Of a stretch of 6,644 bases of DNA, positions 4,045 to 6,644 are shown in pieces. The notes beneath the pieces were generated by a model. That model was not told the DNA's origin. It made no database searches and worked only from the letters and a program-made list of their open reading frames with translations. Both the position numbers and the translations under genes were made by a program. Each line of letters starts with the position of its first letter. Position 1 is the stretch's first letter. The DNA comes from an uncultured Clostridia bacterium (GTDB lineage Bacteria; Bacillota; Clostridia; Christensenellales; CALWSW01): the NCBI GenBank assembly GCA_937874755.1, contig CALNBC010000131.1, positions 1-6,644 on the forward strand, given 5' to 3'.

Positions 4045-6644
4045 CTACATCTCCAGCAGAAAGCGCCCGGCGTTGCGCTGCGCTTCGTTGATTGTTCGGG
4101 CTGATACGCGGCCAAAGGTCTCACCGTCAACGCTAAAATTGAAGTTAAGCAGGTTCATCACGCGCTCAATGCCGCGCTCGATACCGGCTTCTATAGCGCC
4201 TGCGATTCCGGGGCCTTCGTCAACCGTGACATGCCCGTCAGCGCTAATGCCCATTGGGGTCAGCAGGTCGCCTCTGATGCCGCCCATTGCGTCAATTGTC
4301 ATGCCGGATAGCGCGTTTGCCGCCCTCTCTATGCCAGGCATTGAATCCCACAGGCCAACCTCGTAGCCAAGCCCCATCATCTCACCAAGCCCGGCCATTA
4401 AGCGTGACGGTGACTTGATTTTGCCCTTCTTCTTCGCTGATGCGGAAACGGTGTCAACCAGCCTCTCGCCAACTTCGGCTAATCCACTGGTATTCTCTTG
4501 CACGCCTTCTTTGAATCCGTCAGCCAATGCTTTACCGGCTTTTTTCGCCTCCGCATATCCGCGATTCAGACCGCTCACGAAGTCTGAAACAAGGGACGAT
4601 CCTTTGTTGCGCAGCCACGTGCCATTCTGGTGCATTTCAACGCCGCGCTGTAAGGCATCGCTCCACAGTTCGGGGGCATTCGCAATCGCTGTCAGGTTTT
4701 CAACAGTTTGTAGACCGTCAATAAGCCATGTTGGTATTTGCTCACCATTCGAGCGCATGTTGTTATACAGTTCTTGCCATTGTGAGGTCGTAGGCTCCAT
4801 TGCTTTCAGCAACATAGCGGCATTCTCGCGGGCTGCCCTATCAGGCACTTGTACGCGCAGAACGCCCTCTGAATAAAGCCTGCTGGTCTCAAGGGATATT
4901 TGCTTTGATATATCCGAATCGTTGGCGGCTGCTTTTAGTTGTTTCTGCCAATCCTTGCCGAACAGGTTTTTGGCTGCCTGCTCAACATAGTTAGTAGATT
5001 TCGCTTTTGTTAGTTTTCCTGCGAAGTCAATCTCTTTGGAATACGCGGCGGCAACCTGATTAGCAACGCCGTCAAAAAACACGCGGCCAACAGACAATTG
5101 AGCGTTTTGAAGCTCGATTTTGCGTTTGCTGTCCCATATGCCCTTGACTTCGGCAACTTGAGTGTCTATTTCGGCCTCGGTTAAGCCGTCAATCTCGCCT
5201 GCCAACCGAACGCGCTTTATCCGCAAAGCCATCTCTTGGTCGATACCGACATTAATGTCGCTTGTCTGCTCTGCAAGTTCGTCATTAAGTACAGTTGCAA
5301 AATTCTTGACGGTTGTTGCATCAAGTGTCGGCTTCCCTTCGAAGTCAACCTGAAGATTGTGAAGTCTGACCTCTGCTTGTGCGGCGGTTAGGTCAGTCGC
5401 TTCGCGCATTAGGTCTGCTATTTTCTGCTGGTACTTAACAACTGCTGCGGCTTGCTCGGGCGTGGGCTTATCAGTCAGTAAGTAATCCGCGACTGCCTTG
5501 TCGAGCTCACCACTTAGGCTGGTTAATTCACCCTCAATCGTCGCCCATGAGGCAGCGTCAATTTCGATGAGTTTCTTCCCATCCTTGGAATCGCCAAACA
5601 TAATCGGAACGCTTCCGATAGAGAAGGATTTAGCCTTTACAAGCGCATCCTTTGCCTCGTTGATGACCGCTTGCACACCGTCTTGAACTTGCTTCTTTTT
5701 ATCTTCATCGAGCGGTTCGGGCGATAGAGAGTATGCGAACACAAGTGAGCCGGACTGCGTTGCCAGCGAATCAATCAAGGTTGCGGCAGCAGAAATCGCT
5801 TCATACTCTTTGCGAATCTGCCCCATTGCATTGACAAACGGCGTCTTAGTCTGGCTTGCGATTCTTCGCAAGTCTTCCATGCCGATTGAGATTTCGCCAA
5901 AGCGCTCAACCAGGTCTCGGCGTTTTGCGTCCTCATTGCCTTGATTAATGGCGCTCGCAACCAGCACAATGCCCGCTGCAACGGCAGCCGCTACAGCAAG
6001 TGCCGGATGCGCCTTAATAGCCGCCCCAATCTTGCCAACGCCGGTCGCTATCCCGCCAAGCCACCCGCTCTGGGTGCCAATCTGCCAGGTCGCAACGGCA
6101 GCGCCAATAGCCGTCAATGTGTCTGCCACCACATCAGGGTTGGCTATCATCCACTCGCCCATCGGCTTGATAGCGTTGTTCCATAGGCTTTTCAGCCCGT
6201 CCCACGCAGCAGACACAGCCTTTCCCAATAGAGAGGTCGAAATCTTGTCCCAGAAGTCTTTCAGCGAGTTTGCGAGGTCTTTGACTTTCTGCGACACGAC
6301 TTCCATTGTGTTTCCGTAGCCCTCGACATTGCCGGTATCGGGCACAGTAACAGGTTCAATCTTGCCGCCACCACCGCCGCCGGTCTTTGTCGCTTCATCG
6401 GCCAGTTTGTTGATTTCATCAAACGCCTTGAGGCCAACCTTGCTGTCTTTGGCCGCTTGCTTCGCCGCACCGCCAGCGGATTTCAAGGACTTGGCTGTCT
6501 GGTCGAGCGACGTAGATAGTTTGTCCTGCGTCTCCGCGCTCTTGCTCGATACATTAGCGGATATCCCGGTAGCGGCAGAGAAACTGGACATAGTGCGAAT
6601 AAAGTAACCCACCGCCTGTACGACGGGCGTTAACGCGTTCGCCA
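4045..6644 (-). CDS. Phage tail tape-measure protein, C-terminal part (5' end outside window)
   Basis: This protein sets tail length and sits inside the tail tube of a long-tailed phage; in many phages it also helps DNA enter the cell. The frame is open from the window edge to a TAG at 4047-4045, giving 865 visible residues. A GTG at 6612 is possible as a start but unlikely, because the frame continues upstream through codons for ANALTPVVQAV without a stop. Visible parts, in order: a Ser/Ala/Lys-rich helical stretch with LKAFDEINKL (about 6430-6403), a motif I know from Firmicutes tape measures; a run of six glycines (about 6381-6364); two hydrophobic stretches (about 6132-6082 and 6003-5947), the second suited to crossing a membrane; a long helical middle; and a C-terminal part containing KIKSPSR (4422-4402), typical of this family. 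I see no lytic-enzyme motif. The family call rests on remembered motifs, length and gene order. Confidence 0.9.
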   Translation of the reverse strand, partial: ANALTPVVQAVGYFIRTMSSFSAATGISANVSSKSAETQDKLSTSLDQTAKSLKSAGGAAKQAAKDSKVGLKAFDEINKLADEATKTGGGGGGKIEPVTVPDTGNVEGYGNTMEVVSQKVKDLANSLKDFWDKISTSLLGKAVSAAWDGLKSLWNNAIKPMGEWMIANPDVVADTLTAIGAAVATWQIGTQSGWLGGIATGVGKIGAAIKAHPALAVAAAVAAGIVLVASAINQGNEDAKRRDLVERFGEISIGMEDLRRIASQTKTPFVNAMGQIRKEYEAISAAATLIDSLATQSGSLVFAYSLSPEPLDEDKKKQVQDGVQAVINEAKDALVKAKSFSIGSVPIMFGDSKDGKKLIEIDAASWATIEGELTSLSGELDKAVADYLLTDKPTPEQAAAVVKYQQKIADLMREATDLTAAQAEVRLHNLQVDFEGKPTLDATTVKNFATVLNDELAEQTSDINVGIDQEMALRIKRVRLAGEIDGLTEAEIDTQVAEVKGIWDSKRKIELQNAQLSVGRVFFDGVANQVAAAYSKEIDFAGKLTKAKSTNYVEQAAKNLFGKDWQKQLKAAANDSDISKQISLETSRLYSEGVLRVQVPDRAARENAAMLLKAMEPTTSQWQELYNNMRSNGEQIPTWLIDGLQTVENLTAIANAPELWSDALQRGVEMHQNGTWLRNKGSSLVSDFVSGLNRGYAEAKKAGKALADGFKEGVQENTSGLAEVGERLVDTVSASAKKKGKIKSPSRLMAGLGEMMGLGYEVGLWDSMPGIERAANALSGMTIDAMGGIRGDLLTPMGISADGHVTVDEGPGIAGAIEAGIERGIERVMNLLNFNFSVDGETFGRVSARTINEAQRNAGRFLLEM

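Noticed and set aside
4415..4876. Plus-strand open frame of 153 codons
   Set aside because: It is antisense to the tape-measure gene, and its composition is that of a shadow frame.

Overview
The window is a piece of the late structural region of a tailed bacteriophage or prophage. All genes lie on the minus strand, so transcription runs from high to low coordinates. The order is that of a long-tailed, non-contractile (siphovirus-like) phage of Gram-positive bacteria: tape-measure protein, small tail-tip protein, large tail hub/tip protein, very small ORF, collar-domain tail fibre, sugar-binding-type tip protein, and the first codons of another gene. The tail proteins resemble those I know from prophages of Clostridia and related Firmicutes, and several genes start behind strong AAGGAGG-type ribosome binding sites. 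A clostridial host is therefore my best guess. Nothing in the window, such as a host gene or tRNA, proves it. Base composition is mixed, from about 33% to 68% GC in 60-base blocks, as in a mosaic phage genome.

Layout in transcription order: (1) 6644-4045, the C-terminal 865 residues of the tape-measure protein, cut by the window edge. (2) 4042-3695, a 115-residue DUF6711-like protein, two bases after the tape-measure stop. (3) 3684-1486, a 732-residue tail hub/tip protein. Its N-terminal half is hub-like. The C-terminal half is a beta-rich fibre-like region with short repeats and ends in a predicted coiled coil. (4) 1505-1371, a 44-codon ORF that overlaps the end of the hub gene. (5) 1374-811, a 187-residue fibre protein with an N-terminal domain like the phage major tropism determinant and a C-terminal tail-collar domain. 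(6) 796-32, a 254-residue protein with a tryptophan-rich C-terminus resembling a chitin-binding (CBM5/12-like) module. (7) 35-1, the first eleven codons of a further gene, possibly the start of the lysis module.

The genes form one tightly packed translational unit. Junctions are GTGA four-base overlaps, gaps of 2 to 14 bases, or stop codons merged with the next ribosome binding site. No stretch over 300 bases lacks a gene. I saw no promoter, terminator, tRNA, CRISPR array, insertion sequence or attachment site. The proteins would act together in tail assembly: the tape measure sets tail length, the small protein and hub form the tip, and the two distal proteins are the best candidates for host-surface recognition.

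I find no clear sign of a wholly new system. The points most worth a second look are the small overlapping ORF, the 13-residue DGG repeat and the octad repeat in the hub protein, and the two likely receptor-binding proteins.
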